A stretch of 64,000 nucleotides of DNA from Clostridium intestinale DSM 6191. Lineage in GTDB: Bacteria > Bacillota > Clostridia > Clostridiales > Clostridiaceae. The notes under the pieces are model-generated. The model was given only the letters and a program-made list of their open reading frames with translations. It did not search any database and had not been told where the DNA came from. A program made the position numbers and the translations under genes. The stretch is taken from contig NZ_FQXU01000010.1 of NCBI RefSeq assembly GCF_900130055.1, positions 1 to 64,000 on the forward strand. Reading direction: 5' to 3'. This document shows positions 63,293-64,000 of the stretch, in pieces (the stretch's first letter is position 1; each line of letters begins with the position of its first letter).

Positions 63293-64000
63293 TGGAGGGT
63301 GCTATAAAAATTTTAAAGAGATTTATTGGGTCAACAATATTTATTGTTATATTTATATTGTTACTTAACTTTTTTTTGCTTTTTATCTGGTTATCTAAAG
63401 GTATGAACTCAGGTCACTCTCCTTCAATTGTAGTAGAAGAAATATCAAAGGATATATGCAAAACAAATAATGATTTTTATTTATCCACACCCTCAAAAGA
63501 ACTTTTAGATAAAAATTCTGCTTGGGCAATGTTACTTAATAATAATGGGGAAATATTATGGAGTTATGATCTCCCTACTGAAACTATTAAAAATTATTCA
63601 ATAACTGATGTAGCTAAATTCTCTCGAGGTTATCTTATGGATTATCCAGTCTTTGTTTGGGAAAATAATTACGGTCTAATGGTAGTAGGATACCCAAAAG
63701 ATACCATAGCTAAATATCAGCATGTTCTTCCCTTTAACTGGATAAAAGATCTTCCTTTTAGAATCTTACTTCTAATCATGGGTAATATTTTTTTAATACT
63801 GATTTTATCATTATTAATAGGTTCAAAACTAATTACATCTATTCGTCCTCTTACTAAGGCTATAAAATCTTTGGAGGAAGATAAAAATGTATTTATAGAA
63901 CCAAAAGGTGTTTTATCTAATCTTGCTGAAAGTATAAACCATGCTTCCTCATTATTAAGTGATAAAAACTCAGCTCTAAAATCTAGAGATGAAGCAAGAT
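63292..64000 (+). CDS. sensor histidine kinase, 3' part outside window
   Basis: 236 codons are visible. Two membrane segments (about 11-33 and 155-178) flank an extracellular region of about 120 residues without a recognised domain, then a HAMP-like linker (SKLITSIRPLTKAIKSL) begins. The kinase core with the phosphorylated His lies beyond base 64000. It overlaps the response regulator start/stop and should sense cell-envelope or peptide stress, given the neighbouring exporter. Confidence 0.87.
   Translation, partial: MEGAIKILKRFIGSTIFIVIFILLLNFFLLFIWLSKGMNSGHSPSIVVEEISKDICKTNNDFYLSTPSKELLDKNSAWAMLLNNNGEILWSYDLPTETIKNYSITDVAKFSRGYLMDYPVFVWENNYGLMVVGYPKDTIAKYQHVLPFNWIKDLPFRILLLIMGNIFLILILSLLIGSKLITSIRPLTKAIKSLEEDKNVFIEPKGVLSNLAESINHASSLLSDKNSALKSRDEAR

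Overview
The window is low-GC, densely packed, and reads as chromosomal DNA of a spore-forming Clostridium (sensu stricto type). The support is a three-subunit spore-germination receptor operon, the SigI/RsgI pair, a Tyr T-box leader, a rubrerythrin/PerR/Dps block, frequent TTG/GTG starts behind strong AGGAGG sites, and intrinsic terminators throughout. No tRNA, rRNA, CRISPR array, insertion sequence or phage gene was seen. Species cannot be fixed from sequence alone. The oxygen-defence block and an O2-dependent type fatty acid desaturase suggest an aerotolerant member.

Layout. 1-8.3 kb: a sigma-54 activator (AcoR type) reads toward a textbook -24/-12 promoter, 2,3-butanediol dehydrogenase and the start of an Nfn-type FAD/[2Fe-2S] subunit that leaves the window; then a MutS2-like ATPase without Smr domain, threonine aldolase and an AEC transporter. 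8.5-24.3 kb: two very large LPXTG adhesins built from Cna-A/Cna-B type domains flank sigI-rsgI; the second adhesin is broken by a one-base deletion inside near-identical 273-bp repeats. 24.5-36.6 kb: rsgA behind a leader ORF and terminator, a membrane phosphoesterase, rubrerythrin/perR/dps with PerR boxes, a 31-codon membrane peptide ORF, T-box-controlled tyrS, an ABC-F ATPase behind a 43-codon leader ORF and tandem terminators, a TSUP permease, a YhhN-like membrane protein, a desaturase with a FabT-like operator, and a double GNAT protein.

36.7-51.2 kb: TPM/LemA pair, a 2-hydroxyacid dehydrogenase, a sigma/DUF4179 pair, ddl with a MocR-type regulator downstream of a striking 8-bp-periodic TGTACA array, isochorismatase-like hydrolase/DUF1904, a BlaI/M56 pair with two visible operators, and an alpha-glucoside PTS operon (IICB, 6-phospho-alpha-glucosidase, IIA, glycerate kinase) divergent from an RpiR regulator. 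52-64 kb: Crp-family regulator with two half-size YdcZ transporters, the germination operon with an extra 43-codon membrane ORF, a second sigma/DUF4179 pair, and a lantibiotic-immunity-like ABC exporter divergent from a two-component system cut by the window end.

The most unusual features are regulatory: short ORFs with good ribosome sites followed by terminators ahead of rsgA and the ABC-F gene; two octanucleotide arrays in the 5' regions of tyrS and ddl; a 5'-UTR fold that would hide the ribosome site of the second adhesin; and three sigma/anti-sigma modules within 64 kb.
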